From positions 30,926 through 94,925 of the forward strand of contig PAKU01000038.1 in the NCBI GenBank assembly GCA_002706265.1: a stretch of 64,000 bases of DNA, read 5' to 3'. The position numbers and the translations under genes were made by a program. The notes under the pieces are model-generated. The model was not told where the DNA came from, did not search any database, and saw only the letters and a list, made by a program, of their open reading frames with translations. Source of the DNA: Polycyclovorans sp. GTDB lineage: Bacteria; Pseudomonadota; Gammaproteobacteria; Nevskiales; Nevskiaceae. Every line of letters starts with the position of its first letter. The stretch's first letter is position 1. Below, piece by piece: positions 1 to 10,882 of this stretch.

Positions 1-221
1 CGCACGATGTGCGCGTCCGAATCCCCGCGAAAGTGCAGCGCGCCGTCGTTGAGCTGGTGGTCCATCCACACCTGACTCATGCAGCCGCGCACCTTGTTGA
101 TGTCGGTGTGGGCCTCGTCGGGCAGGGGCTCCAGCTTTTTACCCAGGTCCAGCAACAGCGCGTAGCGCGCTTCCCAGTCGTCCAGCATCTCGAAACTTTC
201 GGCAATGTCGTCGATGTTCAT
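1..221 (-). CDS. sufE: Cysteine desulfuration protein SufE (partial, 3' end outside window)
   Basis: The first 73 residues of a SufE-family sulfur acceptor are read on the minus strand from the ATG at 221. The conserved NKVRGCMSQVW block is present, with the acceptor cysteine at residue 47; E. coli SufE uses Cys51. SufE takes persulfide from a SufS-type cysteine desulfurase and passes it to the iron-sulfur scaffold in the cytoplasm. The C-terminal half is cut by the window edge, so any neighbouring sufS cannot be seen. The gene is divergent from rph, with 54 bases between them. Confidence 0.9.
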   Translation of the reverse strand, partial: MNIDDIAESFEMLDDWEARYALLLDLGKKLEPLPDEAHTDINKVRGCMSQVWMDHQLNDGALHFRGDSDAHIV

Positions 222-275
222 GGCCTTATTGTAGTGACCGCTATACTTCGCGCCCTTTTTTAACGGCCAGACCCC

Positions 276-1001
276 ATGACGTTTTCCCGCCCCAGCGGCC
301 GCAGCGCCGACGCCCTCCGCGACGTGAAGATCGAACGGGGCTTCACCCGTCATGCCGAAGGGTCGGTGCTTATCCACATGGGTGGCACGCAGGTGCTGTG
401 CACCGCCAGCCTGGAAGAGCGCGGCCCGCCGTGGAAGAAAGACGGCGGTTGGGTGACGGCCGAGTACGGCATGCTGCCGCGCGCCACCCACACCCGCAGC
501 CGCCGCGAAGCCGCGCAGGGCAAGCAGTCCGGACGTACGCAGGAAATCCAGCGCCTCATCGGCCGCAGCCTGCGCGCCTGCGTCGACCTTGATGCGCTGG
601 GCGCGCAAACCATCACCCTCGACTGCGACGTGCTGCAGGCCGATGGCGGCACCCGCTGCGCGTCGATCACCGGCGCCTACATCGCCCTGTGCGACGCGGT
701 GGCCAAGGCCCGCAAGGGCGGCAAGCTCAAGCGCAACCCGATACTGGGTCATGTGGCCGCGGTGAGCGTCGGCGTCTATCAGGGACAGCCGGTGCTCGAT
801 CTGGACTACCTTGAAGACTCCGATTGCGAGTGCGACATGAACGTGGTCATGAACGACGCCGGGCATTTCATCGAGGTGCAGGGCACGGCCGAAGGCCACG
901 CCTTCCGTCGTGAGGAGCTGGACCAGTTGCTCGACCTGGCCAGCGGCGGCATTGCGGCCCTGATCGCCCTGCAGCGACAAGCGCTCGAACAGGTGGCATG
1001 A
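276..1001 (+). CDS. rph: Ribonuclease PH
   Basis: The 241-residue product has the usual full length for RNase PH, a phosphate-dependent 3'-5' exoribonuclease that trims tRNA precursors. Recognisable blocks are the N-terminal [19 protein letters not shown], the [18 protein letters not shown] segment and the [19 protein letters not shown] segment that forms the phosphorolytic core. There is no sign of the C-terminal frameshift known from E. coli K-12. Its TGA overlaps the ATG of the next gene, so it heads a translationally coupled run with the GTPase, rdgB and hemW. Confidence 0.96.
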   Translation: MTFSRPSGRSADALRDVKIERGFTRHAEGSVLIHMGGTQVLCTASLEERGPPWKKDGGWVTAEYGMLPRATHTRSRREAAQGKQSGRTQEIQRLIGRSLRACVDLDALGAQTITLDCDVLQADGGTRCASITGAYIALCDAVAKARKGGKLKRNPILGHVAAVSVGVYQGQPVLDLDYLEDSDCECDMNVVMNDAGHFIEVQGTAEGHAFRREELDQLLDLASGGIAALIALQRQALEQVA

Positions 1002-2047
1002 GCTCCGGCGCCGCGCCCGATGACCGCGTGCCGGTGGCCGTGCTCACCGGCTTTCTGGGCGCGGGCAAGACCACGCTGCTGAACTTCCTGCTGCGCCATC
1101 CGGCCATGCAGGGCACGGCCGTGGTGGTCAACGAGTTCGGCGATGTGGGGCTGGACCACCACCTCATCGAAACTGCCGTGCACGACGTTGAGCTGATCGA
1201 AGGCGGCTGCCTGTGCTGCACCGTGCGCGGTGCGCTGGGCGATGCGCTGATCAAACTGCTCGACCGCAGCGGCAAGGACGGCTGGCCGCCGATCAAACGC
1301 ATCATTCTGGAGACCACCGGCGTCGCAGAGCCCGGGCCCATCCTGCGTGAGCTCAGTGCCGCACCCGAGCTGCAGGGCCGGGTGCGCGCCGACGGCACCA
1401 CCACCCTGGTCGATGCCGCCGTCGGCGCCGACACGCTTGCGCGGCAGGGCATCGCCCGCGCACAGGTCGCTGCGGCCGATCAACTGCTGATCAGCAAGGC
1501 CGATCTGGTGGCGCCCGCCGCGCTCGCCGCGCTGAACGAGCAACTGCGCGCACTCAACCCCGAAGCGCCCATTGACCTTGTCAACAGGGGCGCGGCCAAG
1601 CCGCAACACCTGTTCGGAACGGCGCAGCGGGCGACCGCCGATGCCGCGCCGATGCTGCGCTGGATGCACGCCGCAGCGCCGGTGCGCTTCACCCCGCTCA
1701 CCGACGACACGCCGGCCCCCCAGCCCGACGGCATCGACAGTTTCAGTGTGGTGCTCGACACGCCGCTGCCGGAGTGGCGCTTTTATGGCTGGCTGACGTT
1801 TCTGCGGGGCTTGTCCGGCCCTGATCTGCTGCGCGTCAAGGGCCTGATCCACCTCGAAGGCCGGTCCGGCCCGGTACTGATTCACGGCGTACAGGGCGTT
1901 TTTCACGATCCCGAGCCGCGCGACTCCTGGCCCACCGACGACCACCGGACCCGCCTGGTCTTCATCACCCAGGGCTGGGGGCGGGAAACGGTGCGCAGCA
2001 CCCTGGGCCATCTCACCGGCGAAGCCGACGGCGAGACCGACACATGA
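998..2047 (+). CDS. CobW/COG0523-family metal-binding GTPase
   Basis: The 349-residue protein is a G3E-family P-loop GTPase. It shows a Walker A motif GFLGAGKTT near residue 20, the COG0523 metal-binding motif CLCC at about residues 69-72, ETTGVAEP as the Walker B/switch region, and SKAD in the place of the NKxD guanine motif. A CobW C-terminal domain follows. Family members insert or traffic zinc, cobalt or iron. The partner metal cannot be told from this sequence, and no Zur site or cobalamin gene is adjacent. The start codon overlaps the rph stop (ATGA), and its own stop overlaps the rdgB start. Confidence 0.88.
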   Translation: MSSGAAPDDRVPVAVLTGFLGAGKTTLLNFLLRHPAMQGTAVVVNEFGDVGLDHHLIETAVHDVELIEGGCLCCTVRGALGDALIKLLDRSGKDGWPPIKRIILETTGVAEPGPILRELSAAPELQGRVRADGTTTLVDAAVGADTLARQGIARAQVAAADQLLISKADLVAPAALAALNEQLRALNPEAPIDLVNRGAAKPQHLFGTAQRATADAAPMLRWMHAAAPVRFTPLTDDTPAPQPDGIDSFSVVLDTPLPEWRFYGWLTFLRGLSGPDLLRVKGLIHLEGRSGPVLIHGVQGVFHDPEPRDSWPTDDHRTRLVFITQGWGRETVRSTLGHLTGEADGETDT

Positions 2048-2649
2048 CCCCCGCACCTCTGGTTCTGGCCTCGCAGAACCCGAAAAAATCCCGCGAGCTG
2101 GATGCGCTGTTGCGGCCGCTGGGGTGGCAGGTCCAGGCGCTGTCGGGGTTCACGGCGGACTCGCCGGTGGAAGACGCGCCCACCTTTGTCGAAAACGCGC
2201 TCATCAAGGCCCGGCACGCCGCCCGGATCAGCGGTCTGCCCGCCATCGCCGATGATTCCGGTCTTGAAGTGGCCGCCCTGGGCGGCGCGCCCGGTGTGCG
2301 TTCGGCCCGCTACGCCGGTGAGCCCAGCGATGATGCCGCCAACAACCGCAGGCTGCTCGCCGCCCTGAGCGGGGTGCCGGCGGCCGAACGCGGCGCGCGG
2401 TTCGTCTGTGCGCTGGTGCTGCTGCGCCACGCCGACGACCCGGTGCCCGTCATTGCCGTGGGCACCTGGCCGGGGCAGATCCTCGATGCCCCGCGTGGCG
2501 ACGGCGGCTTCGGCTACGACCCGCTGTTCTTGGTGCCTGAGCGGCAGCGCAGCGCCGCCGAGCTGGGCGCTGACGAGAAGGCGCGCCTCAGTCATCGCGG
2601 CCGCGCCTTGCGCAGCCTGATGCAGCAACTGGCCGCCGATGCCCGGTGA
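2044..2649 (+). CDS. rdgB: dITP/XTP pyrophosphatase (Ham1 family)
   Basis: This 201-residue nucleoside triphosphate pyrophosphatase removes ITP, dITP and XTP from the nucleotide pool so that deaminated purines are not incorporated. The N-terminal ASQNPKKSREL is the family signature for triphosphate binding. The segments FVENALIKARHAA, DDSGLEV and GFGYDPLF are all present, as is the C-terminal SHRGRAL. Length is normal. The gene overlaps the GTPase by four bases and hemW by eleven, and rph-rdgB-hemW is a conserved gammaproteobacterial order. Confidence 0.96.
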   Translation: MTPAPLVLASQNPKKSRELDALLRPLGWQVQALSGFTADSPVEDAPTFVENALIKARHAARISGLPAIADDSGLEVAALGGAPGVRSARYAGEPSDDAANNRRLLAALSGVPAAERGARFVCALVLLRHADDPVPVIAVGTWPGQILDAPRGDGGFGYDPLFLVPERQRSAAELGADEKARLSHRGRALRSLMQQLAADAR

Positions 2650-3808
2650 CCCGCCCAGTGATCTGCCCGGCGACGCGCTGGGGCTGTACCTGCACTTCCC
2701 CTGGTGCGTGCGCAAATGCCCCTACTGCGATTTCAATTCCCATGCCCTGCGGGGTGAGGTGCCCGAGGCCGACTACGTTGCGGCGCTGCTTCGCGACCTC
2801 GATGCCGACCTGGAAAGCCTGGGCGACCGCGTCCGGCCCGCCAGCAGCGCGTTTCTGGGCGGCGGCACGCCCAGTCTGTTTTCCGGCGCGGCCATCGGCC
2901 AGGTGCTCGACGGGGTGCGCCAGCGCCTGGGCTTCACCGACGAGGCCGAAATCACTTTGGAAGCCAATCCCGGCACGGTGGACGAAGCGCACTTCGCGGG
3001 CTATCGCGCCGCGGGGGTGAACCGCCTGTCGATTGGCGTGCAGAGCTTCAACCCGGCGCACCTGCAAAGTCTGGGGCGTATTCACAGCCGCGACGATGCG
3101 CTGCGTGCAATGCGCGTGGCGCGCGGCGCGGGGTTTGAAAACGTGAATCTGGACCTGATGTTCGGCCTGCCCGGGCAGTCGGCCGATCAGGCCCTGGCCG
3201 ATCTTGCACAGGCCATCGACCTGGCGCCCACGCACCTGTCGGTGTACCAGCTCACGCTGGAGCCCAACACCGAGTTCGCCGCGCGCCCCCCGACCCTGCC
3301 GGACGATGACCGCATCGCCGACATGCAGGCCGCGCTGCAGGCACGACTTGCCGATGCGGGCTACGCGCAGTACGAGGTGTCGGCCTATGCCCGGCCGGGT
3401 CGGCGCTCACGGCACAACCTCACCTACTGGACGTTTGGCGATTATCTGGGCATCGGCGCCGGCGCCCACGGCAAGTGGACACGCGACGGACAGCCGCGGC
3501 GCCGCGCCAAGCACAAGCACCCCAAGACCTACCTGGCCACGGCGGGCTCGGCGGCCTGCTGGCAGGAAGACCAGGCCGTGGCCACCGCCGATCTGCCGTT
3601 CGAGTTCGCGATGAACGCGTTGCGGCTGGTGGACGGCTTTACCCCGGCGCAGTTCGAGTCCGCCACCGGCCTGCCGGTTTCGGCACTGGACGTGCCCCTG
3701 GGCGCGGCGCGCCGGCAGGGCCTGCTGGACGATGATGCCTCCGGCCGGCTGCGCGCCAGCGCGCTGGGGTATCGCCACCTCAACCGCTTGACGGGGTTGT
3801 TCCTGTAA
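2639..3808 (+). CDS. hemW: Radical SAM heme chaperone HemW
   Basis: The 389-residue protein is a HemN-like radical SAM enzyme. The cluster motif CVRKCPYC (Cys23, Cys27, Cys30) is followed by DFNSH. GGGTPSLF and SIGVQSF are the usual SAM-binding and barrel segments, and a HemN C-terminal domain follows. The missing extra N-terminal cysteine and the gene order favour the heme chaperone HemW over the coproporphyrinogen oxidase HemN. HemW binds heme and is thought to deliver it to membrane acceptors. The start overlaps the rdgB end by eleven bases. Confidence 0.93.
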   Translation: MPGDPPSDLPGDALGLYLHFPWCVRKCPYCDFNSHALRGEVPEADYVAALLRDLDADLESLGDRVRPASSAFLGGGTPSLFSGAAIGQVLDGVRQRLGFTDEAEITLEANPGTVDEAHFAGYRAAGVNRLSIGVQSFNPAHLQSLGRIHSRDDALRAMRVARGAGFENVNLDLMFGLPGQSADQALADLAQAIDLAPTHLSVYQLTLEPNTEFAARPPTLPDDDRIADMQAALQARLADAGYAQYEVSAYARPGRRSRHNLTYWTFGDYLGIGAGAHGKWTRDGQPRRRAKHKHPKTYLATAGSAACWQEDQAVATADLPFEFAMNALRLVDGFTPAQFESATGLPVSALDVPLGAARRQGLLDDDASGRLRASALGYRHLNRLTGLFL

Positions 3809-3832
3809 CGGAGTTGTATCGGAGTTCAAGAA

Positions 3833-4021
3833 ATGCTCGAAGAAAAGGCCATCACCTGCCCCTACTGCTGGGAGACCCTCCACATTGACCTGGACCTCTC
3901 CGGCGGCACCGCCGAATACACCGAGGATTGCCACGTCTGCTGCCGACCGATTCTGGTGACCCTGCACGTTGATGAGGCCACCGGCGGCTTCCGGGTGGAT
4001 GTGCGGGCCGAGAACGAATGA
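3833..4021 (+). CDS. CPXCG motif-containing cysteine-rich protein
   Basis: This 62-residue protein has two cysteine pairs, CPYC at residues 9-12 and CHVCC near residue 30, a pattern typical of the small CPXCG family. The cysteines probably bind one zinc or iron ion. The acidic stretch between them and the C-terminal beta-strand-rich region fit a zinc-ribbon-like fold. The biochemical role of the family is unknown. The gene sits 24 bases after hemW and overlaps the following ABC exporter start by four bases. Confidence 0.8.
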   Translation: MLEEKAITCPYCWETLHIDLDLSGGTAEYTEDCHVCCRPILVTLHVDEATGGFRVDVRAENE

Positions 4022-5775
4022 GCGCGCCGGTCGCGCCGCCGCGCCGTCGCCTGCGTTCGCTGAGCGGGCTTTGGCCGTTTCTGGCGCCTTATCGCCGTCA
4101 GTTGCTGTGGGCGCTGGTGCTGCTGGTGCTGGCCAGCCTGGCGATGCTGGCCGCGCCGCTGGCGGTACGTGACCTGATCGATCACGGATTCGAGCCGGGC
4201 GCGGCGATCCACGGCTACTTTCTGGGGCTGTTCGCCCTGGCAATGCTTGCCGGCATCCTGATGGCGGGGCGGTATTACATGGTCAGCTGGCTGGGCGAGC
4301 GGGTCACCGCGGACCTGCGCAGCGCGGTGTACCGCCGCATGCTGGTGCAGTCGCCTGGCTATTTCGAGCACACGCAGACCGGCGAAGTGCTGTCGCGGCT
4401 GACGGCGGACACCACGGTGATCCAGACCGTGGTCGGCTCGTCGATGTCGATGGGGCTGCGCAGTGCCGCACAGTTTCTGGGCGGCATGGTGATGCTGGCG
4501 GTGACCAGCCTCACGCTGTTCGCGGTGACGCTGGGGCTGCTGGTGGTGGTGATGGTGCCCATCGTCATCGTCAGCCGGCAGGTGCGGCGGCTGTCGCGCG
4601 AATCTCAGGACCGCGTCGCCGACACCGCCGCCGTGGCCGGCGAGATGCTCAACGCCATCCCCACCGTGCAGGCGTTCACCCAGGAAGGCTTCGAGGCGCG
4701 GCGCTTCGACCACGGCGTGACGCGCAGCTTCGTCACCGCCATGGCGCGCACCCGGCTGCGGGCGATCATGACGGCGAGCATCGTCGGCGGGGTCTTCGGC
4801 GCCATCGTGTTCGTGCTGTGGCTGGGCGCACGGGCGGTGATCGACGGCAGCATGACGGCGGGCGAACTGGCGTCGTTCGTGCTGTACGCGATGATCACCG
4901 CCGGGGCGATCGGCGTGATCGCCGAGGTCTGGGGCGAAGTGCTGCGCGCGGCCGGCGCCACCGAGCGGCTGATGGAGCTGCTGTCGGCCGAGCCCGACAT
5001 TCAGGCGCCAGCGCAGCCCGCGGTGCTGCCGCGCCAGCCCCAGGCCGAGGTGATCCTCGACGCGGTGCATTTTGTCTACCCGTCACGGCCCGACACGCCG
5101 GCGCTGGACGGGCTGAACCTGGTCATCCACCCCGGCGAAACCGTGGCGCTGGTCGGCCCCAGCGGCGCCGGCAAGACCACGGTGTTCCAGTTGCTGATGC
5201 GCTACTACGACGTGAGCGGCGGCGCGATTCGCTTCAACGGCGTCGATCTGCGCGAGGTCGATCCACGGGCCCTGCGCGCGCAGATCGGCATCGTGCCGCA
5301 GGACGCGGTGATCTTCTCCGGCAGCGCGCTGGAAAACATTCGCTACGGTCGTGCCGATGCCAGCGATGACGAGGTCAAGGCCGCCGCGCGGCTGGCCCTG
5401 GCCGATGAGTTCATCGCCCGGTTGCCGCAGGGCTACGACACCTTTGTGGGCGAGCGTGGCCTGCGTCTGTCCGGCGGGCAGCGACAGCGCGTCGCCATTG
5501 CCCGCGCCATTCTTCGTGACCCGCCGCTGCTGTTGCTCGACGAGGCCACCAGCGCGCTGGACGCCGAAAGCGAAGCGCTGGTGCAACAGGGCCTGGCCGC
5601 CGCCATGCGCCACCGCACCACGCTGGTGATTGCCCACCGGCTGGCGACGGTGCGCAAGGCCGATCGCATCGTGGTGCTGGAGGGCGGGCGCATCGTCGAG
5701 ATCGGCACGCCGGCCGAGCTGATGCAGCAGGGCGGCCTGTACGCGCGGCTGGCGTCGTTTCAGGTGATGGCCTGA
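4018..5775 (+). CDS. MsbA-related ABC exporter (fused permease and ATPase)
   Basis: The 585-residue half-transporter has an N-terminal six-helix ABC membrane domain (about residues 15-310) followed by an ATPase domain. The ATPase shows Walker A GPSGAGKTT, signature LSGGQRQR, and Walker B LLLLDEATSALD. It should act as a homodimer in the inner membrane. Family relatives export lipids (MsbA) or drugs. The substrate here is not determined, and a second, true msbA may lie elsewhere. The gene ends a coupled run starting at rph and converges with glpK. Confidence 0.88.
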   Translation: MSAPVAPPRRRLRSLSGLWPFLAPYRRQLLWALVLLVLASLAMLAAPLAVRDLIDHGFEPGAAIHGYFLGLFALAMLAGILMAGRYYMVSWLGERVTADLRSAVYRRMLVQSPGYFEHTQTGEVLSRLTADTTVIQTVVGSSMSMGLRSAAQFLGGMVMLAVTSLTLFAVTLGLLVVVMVPIVIVSRQVRRLSRESQDRVADTAAVAGEMLNAIPTVQAFTQEGFEARRFDHGVTRSFVTAMARTRLRAIMTASIVGGVFGAIVFVLWLGARAVIDGSMTAGELASFVLYAMITAGAIGVIAEVWGEVLRAAGATERLMELLSAEPDIQAPAQPAVLPRQPQAEVILDAVHFVYPSRPDTPALDGLNLVIHPGETVALVGPSGAGKTTVFQLLMRYYDVSGGAIRFNGVDLREVDPRALRAQIGIVPQDAVIFSGSALENIRYGRADASDDEVKAAARLALADEFIARLPQGYDTFVGERGLRLSGGQRQRVAIARAILRDPPLLLLDEATSALDAESEALVQQGLAAAMRHRTTLVIAHRLATVRKADRIVVLEGGRIVEIGTPAELMQQGGLYARLASFQVMA

Positions 5776-5826
5776 GCCACCGGGCCCGGATTGTGCGGCT
5801 GGCCCGTCGCCGGCGACAGGCCGGGC

Positions 5827-7305
5827 TCAGGGCGCGGCGCTGGCCACCCGCCGCACGGCGTCCAGCCAGCCGGCATGCAGCCGGTCCGCTTCGGCCGCCG
5901 GCCGCTGCGGGCTGAAGCGTTGCTGTTCGGCCCACAAGGCGCTGATCTCATCCAGCGACGCGTAAACGCCGGTTTGCAGACCCGCCAGAAACGCCGCGCC
6001 CAGCGCAGTGGTTTCGATCACCTCGGGGCGTACCACCGGAATCTGCAACATGTCGGCCAGGTTCTGGGTCAGCCAGTCGTTGATGACCATGCCGCCATCG
6101 ACCCGCAGCTCCTTGGGCGGCACGGCGTCTTCGCGCATGGCCGCCATCAGGTCGCGGGTCTGGTAGGCCACCGATTCCAGCGCGGCGCGCACGATCTGGG
6201 CAATGCCGGAATCGCGGGTCAGGCCGAAGATGGCGCCGCGCGCTTCCGGGTCCCAGTAGGGCGCGCCCAGCCCGGTGAAGGCCGGCACCAGATAGACGCC
6301 GTTGGTGCTGTCGATGGAGGCGGCGAGACCGGCGGTTTCGCCGGCATGCGAGATCAGGTGCATGGCATCCCGCAGCCATTGCACCGCCGCGCCGGCGACA
6401 AAAATGCTGCCTTCGAGCGCGAAGGTGGGCTTGCCCTTGAGGCGGTAGGCCACCGTGGTCAGCAGACGGTTGCGTGAGGCCACGCGCTGGTCGCCGGTGT
6501 TGAGCACCATGAAGCAGCCGGTGCCGTAGGTGGACTTGATCATGCCGACCTCGAAACAGGCCTGACCGACGGTGGCGGCCTGTTGGTCCCCGGCGACGCC
6601 GGCGATGGCGATGGGCGCATCGATTCCATCGAGGGTGGCGGTGCCGAAGTCGGCGGCACTGTCGAGCACTTCGGGCAGCAGGGCGCGGGGCACGCCGAAG
6701 AAGTCCAGCAGTTCGTCGTCCCAGTCTTGCGTGTCGAGATTGAACAGCGCGGTGCGGCAGGCATTGGTGGCGTCGGTGACATGGCGCTGGCCGCCGGTCA
6801 GGTTCCAGATCACCCAGCAGTCCATGGTGCCGAAGGCCAGTTCACCCTTCTCGGCGCGGGCACGCGCGCCCTCGACCTTGTCGAGAATCCAGGCGATCTT
6901 GGTGGCGGAGAAATACGGGTCGAGCAGCAGGCCGGTTTTTTCCGACAGCCACGCCGAGCGCTCGGCGCGCGCGGCACACCAGGCGGCGGTGCGGCGGTCC
7001 TGCCAGACGATGGCCGGATGGATGGGCTTGCCGGTCTTGCGGTCCCACACGACGGTGGTTTCGCGTTGGTTGGTGATGCCCATGCCGGCCAGGTCGGCGG
7101 CCTTCAGGCCGGCGTCTTTCAGCGCGCCGACGATGACCGCCTGGCTGTGCTCGGCGATGAGTGCCGCGTCGTGCTCCACCCAGCCCGACTGCGGGTAATG
7201 CTGCGGCAGTTCGATCTGGTGGCTGCCCAGCGCTTTGCCCTCGCGGGAAAAAATGATGGCGCGGGTGCTGGTGGTGCCTTGGTCAAGAGCCAGTAACGCG
7301 GTCAT
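5827..7305 (-). CDS. glpK: Glycerol kinase
   Basis: The 492-residue FGGY-family kinase phosphorylates glycerol to sn-glycerol-3-phosphate with ATP. The N-terminal [13 protein letters not shown] is the phosphate-binding motif, [13 protein letters not shown] and WQDRRTA mark the glycerol site, and [15 protein letters not shown] lies near the adenine site. Length is full. No glpF or glpD is adjacent, so the gene stands alone. The only other glycerol-3-phosphate genes in the window are the acyltransferases and gpsA at 29-33 kb. Confidence 0.96.
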   Translation of the reverse strand: MTALLALDQGTTSTRAIIFSREGKALGSHQIELPQHYPQSGWVEHDAALIAEHSQAVIVGALKDAGLKAADLAGMGITNQRETTVVWDRKTGKPIHPAIVWQDRRTAAWCAARAERSAWLSEKTGLLLDPYFSATKIAWILDKVEGARARAEKGELAFGTMDCWVIWNLTGGQRHVTDATNACRTALFNLDTQDWDDELLDFFGVPRALLPEVLDSAADFGTATLDGIDAPIAIAGVAGDQQAATVGQACFEVGMIKSTYGTGCFMVLNTGDQRVASRNRLLTTVAYRLKGKPTFALEGSIFVAGAAVQWLRDAMHLISHAGETAGLAASIDSTNGVYLVPAFTGLGAPYWDPEARGAIFGLTRDSGIAQIVRAALESVAYQTRDLMAAMREDAVPPKELRVDGGMVINDWLTQNLADMLQIPVVRPEVIETTALGAAFLAGLQTGVYASLDEISALWAEQQRFSPQRPAAEADRLHAGWLDAVRRVASAAP

Positions 7306-7401
7306 TTCAGCGAGCCTCGTGTGCGGGCCCTCAAGCCTAACGCAGACCCGCGACGCCGACGCACGTGCCCGCGGCGGCAGACGCGGGCCAGAAGAAATGC
7401 C

Positions 7402-8427
7402 TCAGAGGCTGCGCACCGCCGTGAACGTGGTGATGACCTTGCCGGTGGGCGCCCCGGTGGGCGAGCCGCCGCGCGGCTCGATGCTCACGGCGAAGGTCGG
7501 TGCCGGCTCGTCGCCGGTCAGGCCCTGGCGGGTGAGCACCTGACGGCCGGTGTCGGGCAGCACGCCCACCGACACCGGGGTGCCGTCGGCGCCGATCCAC
7601 CACAACTCGGCACTGCGGTTGGCGGGGATTTTGGGCGTGCCTTCGACCTGCACGAGAATCTGCTCGCCGTTGGCGGTGGACTGCACCACCCAGCGGCCGC
7701 CGTCGGCGGCCAGCGCGGCAATGAGCAGGCCCTGCGGCTCGGGAATCGGCGTGGCCTGGTCCATCAGGCTGACGCTCAGCAGGCCGCCGAACACCATCGC
7801 CAGCACGGTCGCGGCGACCGCCCAGACCTTGAGGAACGGGAAGGGCCCGCGCGGCGGGCGTGCGGCACGTCGCGCGGCGGGGCGGCTGCCGCGGCGGCCT
7901 GCTCCAGGGCGCGTGGCACGCGGCGCGATCGGGCCGTCCAGGCTTGGACCTTGGCGGGTGCCCTCGGGTGCGGTGAGCGTGGGTTCATCCACCACCGGCG
8001 GGGTCGGCGCGGCGTGCTGCGGACCCAGTGCCGGCGCCTGGCGACGGCCTTTGCTGTCGCCGGCCGGGGCCGCTGCGGGGGGCGCGGCGCGACGTGATCC
8101 GGGGTGCGATCCGGGCCGGGTGGCGATCAGTGGCGGCGGCGTGGTCAAGGCGGTGGCGTCGTCGTGAAGGGCCGCAGACGGGCGCGGGTCGGCCGCCGCC
8201 CGGGTGGCCGCCGCTTCGATGCGCTTCCACCGACCCTCGGTCGGCAGAACGGGCTTGAAGCCGCGATGGAGCACGCTGAAATGCCGCTCCCAGCGATACA
8301 CCGCCGCCCGCAGTTCGGCATCGCGGGCCAGCCGCTGCTGCATGGCGGCGCGTGCCGGGCCGCGCAGGGTGCCCAGTACGTAGGCGGCGGCGAGCATCGA
8401 GCGGCGTGGGGCGGTCCAGGCGCTCAT
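7402..8427 (-). CDS. Anti-sigma factor, RskA/anti-sigma-K family
   Basis: The 341-residue protein has an N-terminal cytoplasmic zone that begins with a helical anti-sigma-like segment (AAYVLGTLRGPARAAM). A long Pro/Arg/Ala-rich linker follows, then one transmembrane helix near residues 195-215. The periplasmic C-terminal domain resembles RskA, with ELWWIGADGTPVSVGVL and AVSIEPRGGSPTG. Such proteins hold an ECF sigma factor at the membrane until proteolysis releases it. I chose the ATG at 8427 because it overlaps the sigma-factor stop as ATGA. A GTG four codons earlier is possible. Confidence 0.82.
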   Translation of the reverse strand: MSAWTAPRRSMLAAAYVLGTLRGPARAAMQQRLARDAELRAAVYRWERHFSVLHRGFKPVLPTEGRWKRIEAAATRAAADPRPSAALHDDATALTTPPPLIATRPGSHPGSRRAAPPAAAPAGDSKGRRQAPALGPQHAAPTPPVVDEPTLTAPEGTRQGPSLDGPIAPRATRPGAGRRGSRPAARRAARPPRGPFPFLKVWAVAATVLAMVFGGLLSVSLMDQATPIPEPQGLLIAALAADGGRWVVQSTANGEQILVQVEGTPKIPANRSAELWWIGADGTPVSVGVLPDTGRQVLTRQGLTGDEPAPTFAVSIEPRGGSPTGAPTGKVITTFTAVRSL

Positions 8428-8996
8428 GGTTCCAGACACTCCCGCAGGCGCTGCAGGCCCCGTCGCACCCAGCTCTTCACCGTGCCCAGCGGACTGCCCA
8501 TGTGTTCGGCCAGCTCGGGGTGGGTGTAGCCCTCGTAATAGGCCAGCATGACGGCCTTGCGCTGCTCGTCCGAGAGCTCAATGAGGCAGTCGTTGAGCCG
8601 ATGCATGTGCTCGTCGGTTTCCGCCTGGTTGTCGGGCGCGTTGCTGGCGTCGGCCCAGTCCAGATCCATCGGCAGGACGTCTTCATCGGCGGAGCTGTGC
8701 TCGCGATGGGCGCGCACCAGATCCAGCGCCCGGTAGCGCGCGATGGTCATCATCCAGGCGAGCGGGTGCCCCCTCTCTTCGGCATAAGAGTCCGCCTTGT
8801 TCCAGATTCTGAGGTAGCAATCCTGCAAGGCGTCCTCCGCACGGTCACGATGGCGAAGAATACGCAGCAGTACCCCCAGCAGATGCGACGAGGTGGCCTC
8901 GTACAGCAGCCGGAACGCGCGCATGTCTTTGGCCGCGGTGGCGCGCAACAGCGCCACCAGCGACTCAGCTTCGTTCGGAACTCGGGGTTGTGCCAT
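8424..8996 (-). CDS. ECF-family RNA polymerase sigma factor
   Basis: The 190-residue protein carries sigma region 2 (about residues 25-90, with LRHRDRAEDALQDCYLRIW) and region 4 (about residues 130-185, with EQRKAVMLAYYEGYTHPELAE and a helix-turn-helix ending GTVKSWVRRGLQRLR). Pairing with an RskA-type anti-sigma factor resembles SigK-like systems, which answer envelope or redox stress. The start is taken as ATG at 8996; a TTG three codons upstream is possible. The gene is divergent from hemB across about 78 bases. Confidence 0.9.
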   Translation of the reverse strand: MAQPRVPNEAESLVALLRATAAKDMRAFRLLYEATSSHLLGVLLRILRHRDRAEDALQDCYLRIWNKADSYAEERGHPLAWMMTIARYRALDLVRAHREHSSADEDVLPMDLDWADASNAPDNQAETDEHMHRLNDCLIELSDEQRKAVMLAYYEGYTHPELAEHMGSPLGTVKSWVRRGLQRLRECLEP

Positions 8997-9006
8997 GCGC
9001 AACAAT

Positions 9007-9042
9007 ATAACGGAAGGCCAGCGATTCGGCGGGCCCCGTTAT
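9007..9042. promoter_or_regulatory. Inverted repeat in the sigma-factor/hemB divergent promoter region
   Basis: ATAACGG at 9007-9013 and CCGTTAT at 9036-9042 form a 7-base inverted repeat with a 22-base spacer. Read outward, each arm gives CCGTTAT followed by an A/T-rich triplet, one facing the sigma gene and one facing hemB. This could be a pair of matching promoter -10 elements or a single operator. Its use by the adjacent sigma factor is inference. Confidence 0.35.
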
Positions 9043-9074
9043 GATTCGCCTCCTCCCCTCAAACTGGATGCCCG

Positions 9075-10072
<998 letters not shown>

Positions 10073-10076
<4 letters not shown>

Positions 10077-10882
10077 AGCGCTATGCGGTGATCGGCCAGC
10101 CGGTCGCACACAGTCTTTCGCCGACCATCCACAAGGCCTTCGCCGAGGCGGCGGCCATCACCCTCGATTACCAGGCGCTGGCCATCGATGCGGCCGATCT
10201 GGCGGCGCGGTTGGCGGCCCTGCACGGCGAAGGCTGGGCGGGATTCAACGTCACGCTGCCGCACAAGCAGGCGGTCATGGCCCTGTGCCAAGACCTCAGC
10301 GACGCGGCGCGACGCGCCGGGGCCGTCAACACCCTCATCCCGACCCCCGGCGGCTGGCACGGCGACAACACCGACGGCACCGGGCTGGTGCAGGACCTTG
10401 CACGACTGGGCGTGACACTCGCCGGCCGCAGGGTGCTGGTGCTGGGTGCGGGCGGCGCGGCGCGCGGCATCATCGCGCCGTTGCTGGCCACCCGCCCGGC
10501 ATCGTTGACCATTTCCAACCGCAATCCCTGGAAGCCCGAGGCGCTCAGCGAAGCCTTTGCCGACCTCGGCACCCTGACGCCGCGCACCCACTGGGCGCTG
10601 AAGGGCGATGCCTTTGACGTGGTCATCAACGCCACGTCCGCAGGCCACAGCGGGGCCATGCCGCCCATGCCCGAGGGCCTGTTCGCCGACGGCGCGGTGG
10701 CCTACGACCTCAGCTACGGCAAGGCCCACCTGCCGTTTGCCGAATGGACAACCGCGCAGGGTGCGCGGACGGTCCACGATGGTCTGGGCATGCTGGTGGC
10801 GCAGGCCGCCGAGAGTTTCCGCCTGTGGCACGGCGTGACGCCGGATGCTGCGTCGGTGCTGGCGTTGCTGCGCGCGGACTAG
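10073..10882 (+). CDS. aroE: Shikimate dehydrogenase (NADP+)
   Basis: The 269-residue protein reduces 3-dehydroshikimate in the chorismate pathway. It shows the substrate motif HSLSPTIHKAF, the catalytic lysine/aspartate segments NVTLPHKQAV and NTDGTGLVQDL, and the nucleotide-binding VLGAGGAARG. The motif NRNPWK follows the second strand and is compatible with NADP use. The ATG at 10073 overlaps the hemB stop. The last four bases overlap the convergent tatC stop. Confidence 0.95.

Noticed and set aside
806..2056. Long minus-strand open frame of 416 codons opposite rph and the CobW-type gene
   Set aside because: It lies wholly opposite two well-supported genes, its translation has no family motif, and long antisense frames are expected in GC-rich DNA.
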